Shown: piece by piece, positions 63,821-64,000 of the stretch
Layout: the number at the start of each line of letters is the position of its first letter
Position numbering within the stretch: the first letter of the stretch is position 1
Assembly (NCBI RefSeq): GCF_000377505.1
Contig: NZ_KB898191.1
Coordinates: 124,001-188,000, forward strand
Direction: 5' to 3'
DNA length: 64,000 nt
Origin: Paenibacillus massiliensis 2301065 = DSM 16942
GTDB lineage: Bacteria > Bacillota > Bacilli > Paenibacillales > Paenibacillaceae
Made by a program: the position numbers and the translations under genes
Notes under the pieces: generated by a model
Told to the model about the DNA's origin: nothing
The model's database searches: none
What the model saw: only the letters and a program-made list of their open reading frames with translations

Positions 63821-64000
63821 TCACGGAGTGCCCAATTCTATTCCTGCAAAAGGATTCTCATCGCGGTTAGCCGGGAATACAAACTGACTGATATGCTTCT
63901 GGTATACCGCTGTTTTCTTGATATAGGAAATCGGTACGATCGCCGATTGCTCCTGCAATGTGCTCAGGATTGATGTGTACAGCTCCTGACGCTGCTTCTC
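63821..64000 (-). CDS. Substrate-binding protein of the importer (C-terminal end only)
   Basis: The open frame enters from the right edge and stops at TGA 63821-63823. The last 59 residues match the C terminus of NikA/SBP_bac_5 proteins (RQELYTSILSTLQEQSAIVP, then HISQFVFP and NPFAGIELG). The binding site lies outside, so the ligand (Ni2+-chelate, opine-metal or peptide) is not determined. Confidence 0.85.
   Translation of the reverse strand, partial: EKQRQELYTSILSTLQEQSAIVPISYIKKTAVYQKHISQFVFPANRDENPFAGIELGTP

Overview
The window looks like chromosomal DNA of a Gram-positive, endospore-lineage Firmicute, most likely a Paenibacillus. The grounds are moderate G+C, strong AGGAGG-type ribosome sites with many TTG/GTG starts, and a gene set typical of that group: the quinone-type PyrD, the small alarmone synthetase RelQ, the DUF2600 sesquarterpene synthase, YugP, YitT, YesL, a Fer-type ferredoxin, NamA, and COG0523/YcgR/YcgQ zinc-stress genes. 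No insertion sequences, prophage, CRISPR array or rRNA were seen. The window opens inside a PTS permease gene and closes inside a nickel/metallophore-type substrate-binding protein gene.

Layout. 1-3.0 kb: a PTS IIBC gene diverging from an enolase-superfamily sugar-acid dehydratase, with a GntR/UTRA regulator behind it; a likely CcpA cre box lies in the PTS leader. 3.2-6.4 kb: a chemoreceptor and an orphan AAA+ ATPase. 6.5-12.2 kb: a zinc-limitation block. A cysteine-poor L33 gene (not an obvious long ORF) and a COG0523 GTPase-YcgR-YcgQ operon each carry a near-consensus Zur box; an NlpC/P60-pentapeptide pair sits between them. 12.3-19.8 kb: tRNA-Leu(CAG), small conserved proteins, xpt, a DedA protein, a YkvI-like transporter, a glycosyltransferase and a diguanylate cyclase. 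19.9-24 kb: two paralogous rRNA m5C methyltransferases facing each other across rsuA. 24-33.8 kb: thioredoxin-like proteins, the pyrD-relQ-DUF309 operon, an L,D-transpeptidase, ferredoxin, DNA polymerase IV and citramalate synthase. 34-39 kb: a JAMM protease, a DnaQ-like exonuclease with a DUF294 nucleotidyltransferase, amtB with a GlnR/TnrA-like box, a frameshifted MerR gene and YugP. 39-48 kb: LysR, rhomboid, tpx, a candidate 6S-like RNA, namA, MarR, YesL, a CshA-like helicase and YitT. 49-60 kb: a glycoside-hydrolase-like exported protein, two MATE pumps, DUF2600-pfkA, a cold-shock protein, PepF with two plausible starts, LapA and an M42 peptidase. 60-64 kb: a five-gene nickel/opine-type ABC importer.

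Most genes are housekeeping. The coherent local stories are zinc-limitation control at 6.5-12.2 kb, nitrogen control around amtB, and metal import at the right edge. The parts worth checking are the orphan IetA-like ATPase, the structured RNA at 42.45-42.69 kb, the dual-start PepF and the broken MerR gene. I did not find an unmistakable new multi-gene system; the ATPase and the RNA are the nearest candidates. All assignments come from reading motifs and family resemblance by eye, without database searches.
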